A stretch of DNA of 64,000 bases from Aspidapion aeneum (taxonomy: Eukaryota > Arthropoda > Insecta > Coleoptera > Brentidae), in the NCBI GenBank assembly GCA_963576565.1, contig OY755042.1:1240001-1304000 (forward strand), read 5' to 3'. A program made the translations under genes and the position numbers. Below are positions 21,584 to 32,866 of the stretch, in pieces; position 1 is the stretch's first letter, and each line of letters starts with the position of its first letter. Under the pieces are notes generated by a model. That model was not told the origin of the DNA and did no database searches. It saw only the letters and a program-made list of their open reading frames with translations.

Positions 21584-22082
21584 TTTTTTTTATTTTTTTT
21601 TTTACGGTTAAGCGCACTCGCAAGGAGGTCCCTATCACGCTCGAGAAGCGGCCAGTGCGCGGAAATGTTGGTGTGTGTTGGTTTTGAAACGGTTCAGGTT
21701 GTAACCTGCAGGGAAAACTGTCGCAGGGAGTTTATTCCACAGCGATGCTGTTCTCCAGAGATATGAATTCTGATATAATGAGGTTCTTGGTGCCTCTATT
21801 TTGACAGTAAATTGATGGTTACCGTCTGTTTGACGTGTTCGCCTAGTAGGTGCTACTCCCGGGGGGATCATACGTGCCAACTCTTCAGAGCATTTTCCGT
21901 GATAATACCTGTAGAAGAGAGATAGATCGCCCACAGTTCTTCGATGTTCGAGACTATCCAAGCTACGGGTAAGTGCGGGGTCATTGATCAGCTTGATAGC
22001 TCGTTTTTGCACGGTATTCAAAAGCATTAAGGTATGTTTGGGTGCCGCACTCCATACATGTGAGCAGTACTCCATAGTTGGT
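21584..22082 (-). pseudogene. Severely 5'-truncated LINE, same family as 52077-53260
   Basis: A 146-codon frame (22075-21635) is nearly identical to the C-terminal part of the LINE at 52654-53217, including the MEYCSHVWSAAPKHTLMLLN start region and a HFRALAASRA end. The minus-strand 3' side runs into an A/T-rich tail at 21577-21604, the poly(A). The frame is open because the truncated piece is young, not because it encodes a working protein. It contains no RT core. Confidence 0.85.
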
Positions 22083-22635
22083 TGTTATTGTGTGTATTTC
22101 TAGTATATTTGAATAACAAGGCAACAATTTTACAAACCTAATTCACAAATGGGCAGATATTGGCAGCTACAACCTATGCAGTCATAATGATAAGACATTG
22201 TAGATTATAACCTTAAAAAAACTTATTGCGGGAGGCTGCGTGAAGATAATTTTTGTCTGCAGAACTTTGCATACATTAAAATAACATAGTTTTTCCTGTT
22301 ATTTAATTTTTTTTTAAATTATAGATGAAACTTTTTATTTCTTTTTAAGCTTACAAAATACTACTAAATATACGCACTAGAGGTAAATAGAAAAAAGGAA
22401 AATTGAGAAAGCGGTTTTCTTTTAAGAAATAAATAAAAGACGGGTTGCAGATTGAGAAAAAAGTTTAAAATAAATACAAAATTTTACTTTACCGTCCAAT
22501 TTTTCAAAATTCAAAATAAATATAAAAAAACCAATTATAGGCTTATACTAAGGGGACACTTCCTAAGAAAAAAATCAAAACATTTTTTTAAAAATACTGA
22601 TATGAATTTGCATAGTTTTTTCAAAGAGATACACC
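22083..22635. other. Unassigned AT-rich stretch
   Basis: A 75-codon Lys/Phe-rich frame (22452-22679) runs through it and looks like chance in AT-rich DNA. Confidence 0.35.
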
Positions 22636-22716
22636 ATTGTGCGTCGGTCAGCCAACAACAATCGCGTGCCGAAAATTGACACTTTTCGCACTTGTTAGGA
22701 AACATACTATATTGAT
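22636..22716 (+). mobile_element. Diverged right-end fragment of a YR family-1 relative
   Basis: AACAATCGCGTGCCGAAAAT, then CACTTTTCGCACTTGTTAGG and AAACATACTAT, align in order to the right terminus of family 1. It lies 350 bp from deleted copy 3. Confidence 0.65.
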
Positions 22717-22802
22717 TTATTAGAAAAAATACACTTTCTAATCTAAAGCATCCTCGACAATCTTAGGAACTAGTATTTTTAAGAACATGTTTAAAAAGTC
22801 AT

Positions 22803-22915
22803 GGGCGCACCCGGAGGCGGGGCCCGGGCCCCCCCAAGTCTTAGATTTTTTTATAATAGTTTAAAATTTGACATCATGGGGCTTCGGCCCCCCCCCAAGC
22901 AGCGGCGTAGTTCGT
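22803..22915. repeat. GGGCCCC-type MITE relative
   Basis: It starts GGGCGCACCCGG, contains AAGTCTTAGATTTTTTTA and GGGCTTCGGCCCCCC, and ends near GCGGCGTAG. It belongs with 6530-6725, 30650-30812 and 48968-49136. Confidence 0.55.
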
Positions 22916-23066
22916 CGCGTCCCCGCGAAAGATATTAAAAATTTTTGGAAATTCTTTTTTTTTTAAATGATCACTTATTAGAAAACTAATTTTATTCATT
23001 TAAAGGATCTAACTAATCTAACCTGCAATCGTGCCAAATTTCAATTTTATTCGACTTTTAGCCCAA

Positions 23067-23807
23067 AATAGTAGTTTACCTAACTAGTGCGGAAAGTGCC
23101 TCTTTTCCGCACGCGATTGCAGATGGCCAAACGACGCGATAGCGGAGTTTGGCCAGCAATCAAGTGCGGAAAAGACACTTTACGCACGAGTTAGGTACAC
23201 TATTTTTTCTATAAGCGTGAGGAAAAAACTAAAAATTAATCAGAAAATTATTTATATTCAAAACGTTTTAATCAAATCAATTATTATTATTTACATCGGC
23301 TTCTAGAACTGACTGGGGTAGATCTTCGTCCGAAGAATCCATTGAAAATCTGATTTTTTTGTTTGAAAAATTCAAAAGACGCTTGTATCTGCAAAATTGG
23401 CTTTGTTTTGACAGTTTGTTTGTACTTTGTTGCTATGGTGATTTAAGATGCCAAATCTAAAACCACTAGTGTTCATTGTTGTTTGACATTGACAATGACG
23501 ATATTTATACCGGGGAGGTTTAAAACTTATAATTTGAACCTATTTTACTGAAAACTTTATTTTATCGAAAATATTGAAAATATAGCAGAATTTTAGTCAA
23601 TTTGAATATTTTTAGGATATTTCGTGTGCTAGGAAAGATACAAATGTATTTTGAACGGTCTAAATGTTATAGAACACCTCAAAATCATAACAAATTTACT
23701 TTTCCGCACTAGTGCTGAAAAATATTTTTCCGCACTAGTGCGGAAAAGTGGCACTTTGTACACTAAAATGCGTGCGGAAAAGTGGACTTTTCCGCACGCT
23801 TATAGAA
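23067..23807 (-). mobile_element. YR family 1, internally deleted copy 3 (741 bp)
   Basis: The termini match copies 1 and 4, inverted. It keeps the leader, TATA box and right fold-back. The deletion junction differs slightly: the sequence passes from GAAGCCG into ATGTAAATAATAATAATTG, lacking a few bases present in copies 1 and 4. It is inserted in the 3' region of the RNase-H LINE piece at 23830-25970 or its flank. Confidence 0.9.
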
Positions 23808-23829
23808 AAAACTTTTTTTATGTCTCTAA

Positions 23830-25970
23830 TAATTGGACTAATATTTTTTTTTAAATTGGATACTTAACAATTTAAAAAAAGAAAATCTCAAATTGCGTAG
23901 GACAGGGACACTTCACTTGAAGAGTTTATTTGAATAGATATTAAAATGTTTTTGTATCAACATTGAAAATGTTTTGGTAAACTTGTGTTTGTGTTAATAT
24001 AGGACAAAGAGGCACTCCACTGCCCAGTACTTCAGATACCATTAAACACTCTGCAACTCTCTACAATCAAGTCAAAGGGGCAGAATATAAGGTCGCTCCT
24101 AACCCCTCAGGGGTCATCAGCACACCTGAGTCCTTTTTAAATCAAAGAGGCGGTAAAATGGGAGGTCGATCGACTCAACATTTCCTAATCTTTCAGAGGC
24201 TTTAAAGAAGGTACTCACTCTGCAGATTGTGCGGCAATGTTGCCCGGCAGAATAAAAGTATTCACCATCGGTTGGGTTTGGTTAGGTAAGGTAGCAGACC
24301 ACTAACTGGTTACGTCAGATGATCTCACGTAGACGTTCTGGTTCGTTGCGATACCACTTTTGCATAAAAATAATTGACAAAATAACCTTTACTCTATTTG
24401 TGTGGATATGCAGGACAGAGAGCTTGAGTGCTTGATTACATCAGCCATAGCTGTTTATTAATCTAGCAAGGGCGCCGAGCTCTCTCTTAGTTCTTTCAAT
24501 GTTCAATGTTCAATGTACTTTATTGCCATAAGATTTACATGGTAAATATAGACAGTGTCAGGTAAAGACTAACATAAAAGAATATAATTCCTTAAACTAA
24601 TTTATGCAATTAATCTATGTAACATAAATAAAGATAAGTTTTACAAATTATTAATTTTAGAGTATATAGGTAGTATTTCTTTTTCGCTCTTCTCGGATTT
24701 AACCTCCTCTCGAATTTAAAAACTCCCTTACTGAGTAGTATGCTTTATTTATAAGCAGTTTTTTAAGTTCCTCTCGAAATTTTTTAAAGCTTTGCAAGTT
24801 TTTTATGATATTTGGAATTGCATTAAAAATTGTTGCACAAAAGCAGTATGGACTCTTAGCATATAATGACAGATTGTAATTAGGGATTCTAATATTTGAA
24901 CTAGACCTTGTATTATAAGTATGAAGTGTGTTTACAGATGGAAATTTTTGTTGCTGTTTTTTCACAAATAGTGCTGCTTCAAAAATCAGGATAGATGGAG
25001 CTGTCATTAGATTATTTTTCCTAAACACAGGTCTGCAAGAGTCCTGATGTTTTAGTTTAAATATGTCGCAGTAATCTTTTTTGCAATAGAACAATGCGTT
25101 CAAAGTTTCTACATTGACCCCAGAACACAACTTGGTATCTTATGTGACTGTATCCTAAGGAGTAGTATACGTTAATAAGCTGTTTAGTTGTGAGTAAGTT
25201 CTTTAGGTTCAAAATTGCAAAAAAAGTAGCGTTTAGTTTTCCTGCCACAAAACTGCAATGTTTTTCCCAAGTTATCTGTTCATCAATTTGAAGTCCTAAA
25301 AAAGAACAGTTCTCCATTTTGATTATGTCATTGTTTTTTAATTTTAGTTTTATATCACTAATCAGTTTCCTTTTACGGAAAACAATGTAGTAAGTTTTAG
25401 AGGGATTAACCAAGAGTTTGTTTTTTTCACACCATTTGCCAAAGACTTGAAGAATAAAGTTTGACATACTTTCAAGATCTTCTAAGTTTTCTGCAGTTAC
25501 TACTATAGTGCAGTCGTATGCATATAAAACTATCTTTATGTTCGTTTATAAAAAGTATGAAAATTAAAGGCGATAAGACACTACCTTGAGGAACCCCAAA
25601 ATTAGGAGTAGCTTCTTTAGATATATTGTTTTGAGATCTTGTTTAAGGAAGCGTTACATCTTGTCCTGGTAAAGCCAGAGCATTCACACAGCGTCTGTCT
25701 TATTCTCTCAGGTTCTTCCTTGTCCATACAACCCCGGCAGTAGTCGTTTGCCAGTACGTTTAGACAGGTGAAATGCCTTCCGATGAGGCAGCTGTAGTAA
25801 CCGAAATTACTGTTTATCAGCATTTTGCGCCTGTTCCTAAATAAAGTATCTGTTCTCTGTATATCCCATCGAAATACTGCATGTTTCTTACCCTGCCCAT
25901 CTTCTCTGCAAGCTTGACCACTGTATTGTTAATGTGAGATCTGACCAGACTTACGAAGTTGCCACTCTAT
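23830..25970 (-). pseudogene. 3' end of an RNase-H-bearing LINE (copy X-A), split by another LINE
   Basis: The coding remnant (about 25830-25640) reads L-N-V-L-A-N-D-Y-C-R-G-C-M-D-K-E-E-P-E-R-I. It goes on to CECSGFTRTRC, the zinc-finger-like tail that follows RNase H in I/R1/LOA-group LINEs. A 3' untranslated region of about 500 bp continues at 24494-23990. An inverted copy (X-B, 26740-27720) lacks the internal LINE at 24495-25632, so that LINE inserted later. Upstream similarity to X-B extends to about 25960. The RT core is absent. Confidence 0.65.
24495..25632 (-). pseudogene. 5'-truncated jockey/CR1-like LINE inserted in X-A
   Basis: The minus strand reads GVPQGSVLSPLIFILF near 25590-25545, then a YAYDCTIVV site where YADD is expected. 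It continues through the C-terminal domain in two frames (25467-25060 and 25130-24702), ending NKAYYSVREFLNS. The 3' end carries a repeated TTCAATG tail (24495-24520). Compared with X-B, sequence resumes from TTAGTTCTTT to GAGATCTTG, giving the empty site. It has a frameshift near 25100 and an altered catalytic site. Confidence 0.8.
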
Positions 25971-26739
25971 AGTCAATTTGTTTACCGTCTTTGACTACAC
26001 CTATATAGGCATGTCTAGTCATCCTCACTACCTAGTACGCCCGAGTGAACTGAAGCCGTACAAAGAATGACCTAACTCATGTAAATTCTTGCGACATCTT
26101 CAAAAAAGATTCGAGTTAGTTGCGATAAACCTTGGTGTTAGCCCGCGGTTAGAAAAACGAAAACTGCAATGGACTGTAAATATTTTAATTAAATGAAGCG
26201 CGAACAAACATAAATATATTGATATGAAATTACGAAATAATCAAACGTCCATAGGTTAATTATTGTGCCACACAACGGCAATCAGAAACAAAGGCACTCA
26301 CCAGTTTGCAGCCAATTTCTCCACGTTCCAAGGGGCCCCTTTTTGGATCTAATGATGTCACCACGTAGCTGAAGGGCTGAAGTTTCTAATTCTATGCTTC
26401 AGTACACCAAAATCGAGCACTTTGAGGTGTAGAAATTTGAAATAGTTGGAGAACGAAATTAACACGCCATTTCTCGAGGCGATTGACAAAGGATCTCTCT
26501 TGATTGTTGGTGCGCATGTCCAAATGCGCGAAATGCACTCTGTCCTTCATCCAATTGTGTGGTTTTAAAAAGTTTAAAACAACCGCGAAATTTAGCGGGA
26601 GCTAACACCTTGGTATTACGGGATGAAGGCACAAGTTAACAAGATTGATTGCAAGAGTACATCAAATATCTCCGCCTTCAAAATGGTGCATTAATCAGGA
26701 AGCTTCTAGGCCCATCGCACAGACTTTTAAAATTCCTTT
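25971..26739. other. Spacer between inverted copies X-A and X-B
   Basis: No coding or repeat signal was recognised. It separates the two arms of an inverted duplication. Confidence 0.4.
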
Positions 26740-27720
26740 TCTTAAGTATGGATTGCTTTAATTTAAAAATAAGCCTGGTCGAATCTCTCATTAACAATAC
26801 AGTGGTCAAGCTTGCAGAAAAGATGGTCAGGGTAAGAAACATGCAGTATTTCAAGGTTGTGGCCAAAATGGGATATAAAGAGAACAGATACTTTAATTAA
26901 GTACAGGCGCAAAATGCTGATAAACAGTAAATTCGGTTACTACTGCTGCCTTATCGGAGGGCATGCCACCCGTCTAAACGTACTGGTAAACGACTACTGC
27001 CGTGGTTGTATAGACAAGAAAGAACCTGAGATAATAAGACAGCCGTTGTGTGAATGCTCTGGCTTTACCAAGACAAGATGTAACGCTCTAAGTCTTCCTT
27101 AAACAAGATCTCAAAGAACTAAGAGAGAGGTCGGGGCGCTTGCCAAATTAATAAACAGCTATGGCTGATGTAATTAAGCACTTAAGCTCTCTGTCCTTCA
27201 TATTCAAACAAATAGAGTAAAGGTTATTTTGTCGAATTGTTTTCATGCAAAAGTGGTATCGCAAAGAACCAGAACGTCTATGTGAGATCATCTGACGTAA
27301 CAAGCACAGTAAACTAATCTGTGTCATTCGTCTATGGTAACGAATTAGTGGTCTGCTACCTTACCTAACGAAACCCAACCGATGGTGGATAGTTTTATTC
27401 TTCCGGGCAACATTGCCGCACAATCTGCAGAGTCAGTACCTTTTTTAAAGCCTCTGAACGGTTAGGAAATGTTGAGTCGATCGATCTCCCATTTTACCGC
27501 CTCTTTGATTTAAAAAGGAGTCAACTGTGGTGATGACCTCTAAGGGGTTAGGAGCGACCTTATATTCTACTGCCCCTTTAACTTGATTGTAGAGACTTGC
27601 AGAGTGTTTAATGGTATATGATGTAATGGGAAGTGGAGTGCCTCTTTGTCCTATACTATTCGAAGCCCGAAACACAATTTTACCAAAACATTTATGTATC
27701 CTATCAAATAAAATTGAAAT
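26740..27720 (+). pseudogene. 3' end of RNase-H-bearing LINE (copy X-B), inverted relative to X-A
   Basis: The tail domain (26900-27115) repeats the pattern GHATRLNVLVNDYCRGC and CECSGFTKTRC. Downstream, 27110-27690 matches the 3' region of X-A, inverted, through ATCGGTTGGG and GATCGATCGACTCAAC-type blocks. It is truncated upstream and lacks RNase H and RT. The plus-strand end joins the palindrome at 27704-27820. Confidence 0.65.
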
Positions 27721-27820
27721 TTGGCACGATTGCAGGTTAGATTAGGTTTGGTCCTTTAGGAAGGACCAAAGAACCAAACCTAATCTAACCTGCAATCGTG
27801 CCAAATTTCAATTTTATTGG
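27704..27820. repeat. Palindrome joining two inverted copies of one sequence
   Basis: AAAATTGAAATTTGGCACGA... and its inverse meet around GGTCCTTTAGGAAGGACC. The same sequence occurs once at 22990-23050 beside YR copy 3, so the palindrome is an inverted duplication junction. Confidence 0.85.
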
Positions 27821-27922
27821 ATAGAATACATAATAATGATTTAAAAAAAGAAAATCTCAAATTGCGTAGGGCACGGACACTTTACTTGAAGAGTTTATTT
27901 GAATAGATATTAAAATGTTTTT

Positions 27923-28669
27923 TTCTATAAGCGTGCGGAAAAGTCCACTTTTCCGCACGCATTTTAGTGTGGAAAGTGTCACTTTTCCGCACTAGTGCGG
28001 AAAACTATTTTTTCCGCACTAGTGCGGAAAAGTAAATTTGTTACGATTTTGAGGTGTTCTATAACATTTAGACCGTTCAAAATACATTTGTATCTTTCCT
28101 AGCACACGAAATATCCTAAAAATATTCAAATTGACTAAAATTCTGCTATATTTTCAATATTTTCGATAAAATAAAGTTTTCAGTAAAATAGGTTCAAATT
28201 ATAAGTTTTAAACCTCCCCGGTATAAATATCGTCATTGTCAATGTCAAACAACAATGAACACTAGTGGTTTTAGATTTGGCATCTTAAATCACCATAGCA
28301 ACAAAGTACAAACAAACTGTCAAAACAAAGCCAATTTTGCAGATACAAGCGTCTTTTGAATTTTTCAAACAAAAAAATCAGATTTTCAATGGATTCTTCG
28401 GACGAAGATCTACCCCAGTCAGTTCTAGAAGCCGCTAGAATGTGAATAATAATAATTGATTTGATTAAAACGTTTTGAATATAAATAATTTTCTGATTAA
28501 TTTTTAGTTTTTTCCTCACGCTTATAGAAAAAATAGTGTACCTAACTCGTGCGTAAAGTGTCTTTTCCGCACTTGATTGCTGGCCAAACTCCGCTATCGC
28601 GTCGTTTGGCCATCTGCAATCGCGTGCGGAAAAGAGGCACTTTCCGCACTAGTTAGGTAAACTACTATT
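27923..28669 (+). mobile_element. YR family 1, internally deleted copy 4 (747 bp)
   Basis: It has the same length, ends and deletion junction as copy 1. The left flank, GATATTAAAATGTTTTT, and right flank, GTATCATCCTTGAAAATG, together match an uninterrupted sequence near 23930-23975. That match gives an empty site for this insertion, with either no target duplication or one of at most two T residues. Confidence 0.92.
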
Positions 28670-28688
28670 GTATCATCCTTGAAAATGT

Positions 28689-28912
28689 ATGGTATGGGCC
28701 CATCGCACCGCCTTTTTTTTCCGTTTCTTAGCCTAAAGAATACCTTATTTCGTAAAATTTCGTTGTACTGAACTTAAAGACAGACTTATTCCTTCCTTAG
28801 GGCCCATCGCACCGACTTTTTTTTTTCTGTTTCTTAGACTGAAGAAGACCTTATTATGTAAAATTTCGTTGCACCGAAATTAAAGGCAGACTTATTCTTT
28901 CCTTAGTGTTGT
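28689..28912 (+). repeat. Two-unit tandem repeat, ~112 bp
   Basis: GGGCCCATCGCACCG starts each unit and ACAGACTTATTC or GCAGACTTATTC comes near each unit end. Divergence is about 10% by eye. Confidence 0.8.
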
Positions 28913-29739
28913 TAAAATTAAGTCACCTTTTTTCGTGACTTTATTGTTCTTTAAGAGCTGCTTAAAGATAAGATGCTGGTCACATAATTTTACCCGTCTG
29001 GCATAGCCATAGCAACTGACAATACATAGAAATGAGCGGAGTGTTTTGATCAAAGATTATAGATTATAATAATAATATTGTTTTGATTAAAGTCAATTTT
29101 GTGTTTATTAGGTAAATAAAGTAAAAAACATGTTTTTGTTTTTAACTGCAAAAAAAATCTTAAAATAAATACAAGTGGTTCTGAGAAACTTTATTGTACA
29201 AGATAACTGCTAGATTTTGGTTTTTTTTTGTGAAAAGATATACCTATGCATCGATTACAAAAAGATTTGTAAGGAAGAAAAATGATTTAAATAAAGTTGA
29301 ATACAATTTTTATTACAGTATTTTCGTCAAGGGCGGTTCTAGAGACAAATTCTAGGGGGGGTAATGGTCAAGCGGTGACTGTAAATTATTAGGGCACAGG
29401 AAAAGGCTCATATAGCAAAAATACACAGGAAAGATCCTCATACGAAAGGAGCGCAAACGTCAAAATGAGAACGTGGATAAAAGCGCATACCGAAAAAGCG
29501 CACACGGCAAATAGCGTACATAGTAAAACAGTTCACAATGCAATAAAGTTAAGCTTCTAGAAGAAGGATCTTTAATATTCCTTTTCATATCAGATAAGGA
29601 TATTTCCAAAGATTATAAAACATTTCACACCAATTTAAAAATAAATAAAATCATTCACATTCTTAAGCTTGTCCTTCGTCAGTGTATGTACCTGTAAAAT
29701 GTTGACTAGTGTTTGCCATCTAGCGACAATGCCAGCAAA
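28913..29739. other. Unassigned stretch
   Basis: No coding signal. A GGGCGGTTCTAGAGACAAAT block near 29331 may be the end of a dispersed repeat, but no partner was found. Confidence 0.35.
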
Positions 29740-30075
29740 TGTCAACTTGTCAGAACTTTGCTTCATTCTAAATGTTATTAAAACGTTTTTTTGTGTAAAT
29801 ACTTTGGTTTCACAGTAAAATATTTAATTTTTTTGTACTAAAAAATAGTGCCTTAAAAGCAACTATTTAAAAAAACTTTTAAAATGTTTTTTCACTGTTA
29901 TGTAAATTGTTCAGCAAAACTTTTAAATTTTTAATAATAAATTAAATATGTACTTTAAAAGTACCTTCTTCGAAATGTTATTAAAATGTTTTTTTGTAAA
30001 TATTATATATATTTAATTTTTTTGTACTAAATAAAGTGCTCTAAAAGCAACTGTTAAAATATACTTTTAAAATGC
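29740..30075 (+). repeat. Diverged tandem duplication (~215-bp spacing)
   Basis: AAATGTTATTAAAAYGTTTT, ATTTAATTTTTTTGTACTAA and AAAAGCAACT occur twice in order. Nothing coding. Confidence 0.6.
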
Positions 30076-30649
30076 TTTTTTGCTATTAACCCTGGCTGCA
30101 CTTGGAATTTTTCATAGATAAAGTATAACTTTTCGTTGTATTAAAAATAAAGTTCTAAAATGTTGCATTTTTTGCACTTTTAAATAATATGCAAATTAGA
30201 CAATACAAAAATAATAAAAATAATGCACATCGTTGCCGATGACAGCGGTTGCAAGCAGTTAAAGTACAATATTAGTAAAGTACCAGCAGGTCGATGTTTG
30301 CTAGGTACATTAAAAAAGTGGGTGAGTGTACAAAGCCACTTTAGAAATTAGAAAATTTATTTGTCGTGAACATAAACAAAGTTTCACTTTATATAATATA
30401 CGTGTACGTATGTAAAAGCAGACAATAAACATAGTACATTATTTTAGTTAATTTGTTTTGTGTATTCTCCGGCTCCTTGCAACTAGCCCTTAATTACATT
30501 TGTCTTGACTAACTCAATGCAATCACGTTCCTCTTAAAAGTAAATGCATCTCCGAGGAAGAATGTACAAGATTTACAGAAATGGTACACCTGTCTTCCTC
30601 TACAATCTTCAATTTAATTAATAAGTCAACCGGTTTCAGGCTATCATCA

Positions 30650-30812
30650 TGCATAGACGCACCCAGGGGAGTTCGGTTCGGTTCGGTTCCCCCCTCCCTT
30701 ACAAGCCTTGGATTTTTTTACATATTTCCACATATTTTATGAAAAAACACAAAAAATATCTTAAAATTCGATATCATGAGGCTTCGCCCCCCCCCCCCCC
30801 CCCCAAGGGACC
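30650..30812. repeat. GGGCCCC-type MITE relative with GGTTCGGTTCGG and C-tract
   Basis: It holds the shared core GATTTTTTTACATATTTCCA and AAAATATCTTAAAATTYGA-type sequence, plus a run of about 17 C near 30787. Same family as 48968-49136. Confidence 0.55.
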
Positions 30813-30981
30813 TTTTTTTATTTTATTTTATCCACTTGAAAATAATTTTTGACCTTGAAAGCCGTCTTTTTGATAGGTTCAAATTGACAGGTGGGAAATA
30901 ATCAAATAAATTACACTTGTGCATCAAAATCCACCAAATAATTTTTGCCCTCAACGTGTTTTCTAATTACAATCGTTAGAC

Positions 30982-32396
30982 AAGCTGGATCCAAGGTCTG
31001 TAGAGGATAGGTTGCCTGGTAACTCTATGGTCGAAGCGGGGTGAGAGATGACAGAGCGCATTGTTTACACGTGTTTTTAAGTATTTTTAATCTACGATGG
31101 TTTAGTTTTTACATTTGTGGTGTTTTTCGGACTATATTTGGTTAAAAACTGTAAATACTTGTTCTAGTTTATGCTTATACTTTCTACTTGTAGTTATTTC
31201 AACGGAGTTAAGAAGCTAAAAGCTTCCCAAGACATTGTTCCTTTGAGATATTTGGTATAAGGTAAGTTTTATATTGGAGTATAGTATTTTTTATTTATTT
31301 TAATGAATTCGTTGATTTCTAGATGTTAACACAAGTAGTAGTAGTGGGGGGGTTGACCCGCAGGTCTGACAAGTAGGCCAGAGTAGGCCCTTTTTGCCAT
31401 GCCCCAAGTCTGTCCCTTAACCCACCCTCTGCACTTTCCTTTGATGGTCGAGTAACTCATTGGGCCTTCCTGTTCTCTTTACAAAGTCCAGTAAGTCTGC
31501 CCATTTGAGCATGTGCAGTTCTTCCTCGCTCAGAGTTGGCGCTCCGAGTGCCTGTTGTCTCATCCTTGCGTAGGCCTCGCATTCTGCCACGAGATGTCTT
31601 GATGTCTCTTCTTCCTGTCCACAGGCTGGGCAGGTAGGGTCATTCTCGACTCCTATACGTGTCATGTGCTTCCTCAACCGGTTATGTCCGGTTAGAGTAC
31701 CTATCAGCAGTCCGAGGTCTTTTCGTGTCCGTCCCAGCATCCATCTAATTCTGGTCGCTTTTGGACGGTCTACGAATTCTCTGGTCTGTCTGCAACCCGT
31801 TCCTGTTTCCCAGGAGTTTAATAGCGCGTCCTGGGCCCATTTGTTGAGTCCGCTTTGCACTTGTCTTTTTGTCACGCCCAAAAGTGGCTCCGGTCCTACA
31901 TAGGCGGTTCCTGCCCCGAGTCGTGCGAGTTCGTCCGCCTTCTCGTTGCCTGGTACCCCCGTATGTCCCGGAACCCAAACCAGCGTCACCCGTTTGCCAT
32001 CGCTTAGGGTCTCCAGCGCCTCTTCCACCAAGCCGTCAGCAATCTTGGGTGCGTTTAGCGCCTTCAGGGTGGCTTCACTGTCAGAGCATATATATATAAG
32101 CTCCTCTTCGCTGTTCCGAACCTCTTCTAGGGTTGCCGCCATTATTATGGCGTAGACTTCTGCTTGAAAAACAGTAGCCTGCTCACCGAACGAGTAGCTC
32201 TTCTGAACTTCTAGTTTTTCCACGTATACCCCGCTCTTCTGGTTTGCCTCTCTGATAGTTTGGATCCATCAGTGTAGCAAATTAAAGCGCTCTCCTCAAA
32301 CATCATTTCGTCTCTCTGCCACGCTTCCCTGTCTGGGATGTGGATTTAAGTTACCAGGTAACCTATCCTCTATCTATAGACCTTGAGCTGGACCTA
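30982..32396. repeat. Inverted repeat pair flanking a LINE fragment
   Basis: AGAGGATAGGTTGCCTGGTA (about 31002) and its inverse with one mismatch (about 32350), plus AAGGTCT on the outer side, give about 38 matching bases. The arms bracket a leader-like stretch and the LINE at 31345-32345. They could be ends of a DNA element or a local inverted duplication. Confidence 0.5.
31345..32345 (-). pseudogene. RNase H domain and C-terminus of an I/R1-group LINE
   Basis: A 268-codon frame (32223-31420) carries an RNase H fold: E in FQAEVYAI, D in ICSDSEA, and VWVPGHTGVPGNEKADELA, which contains the conserved His. The first catalytic Asp, in CYTDGSK, lies upstream (about 32270) in another frame, so one shift near 32220 breaks the ORF. 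A CPACGQEEETSRH zinc-finger-like motif and a typical tail follow. GC content is high for the window and the domain is well preserved, so insertion is recent. No RT is present, so it is 5'-truncated. A (TAG)n-like tail occurs at 31334-31345. Confidence 0.85.
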
Positions 32397-32699
32397 CGTA
32401 TAAACATATGTTTTAATGAAATTTTTTCGAACTAACTTTGCAAATTTAGGAGTTACGTCGTCGTGGTGGCTCGCACAATAGCGCACAAAATGCTAAACTG
32501 TAAATGGCTGGCTCAAAGATGCCACGTTATTTCCACATCAGAAAATTCTTACTTGCCGACTTGGTGTTTAACGAAATCTGACCGTGACAGTTTTCAGATT
32601 TAAACAAAAGCGGAGAAAACATTTAGGGACAAAAAACTATAAGTAACATCTTATTTAAAAAGATTTAACTTGGAATATTTTTACCGTTCATGCCTTCAA
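32397..32699. other. Unassigned stretch
   Basis: Nothing recognised. Confidence 0.3.
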
Positions 32700-32866
32700 A
32701 ACAATGGATAAAATATATACAGGGTGTTAACGGTATGACTCACAATATTTTAATTATTGATTGAGGTCAAAATAAGAATTTTTTTTTTATTAACATTAAT
32801 AATATTTTTAATGTTGACTGGTAATTGATTAAAGATTTTGCAATCCAGTGTTTCTGGAGTTTTTGA

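Noticed and set aside
28660..30660. CRISPR-like or operon-like organisation
   Set aside because: The tandem units here are long and diverged, and the window is eukaryotic (intron, SINEs, LINEs).
31664..32155. Several plus-strand frames opposite the RNase H region
   Set aside because: They are antisense shadows of a GC-rich coding remnant.
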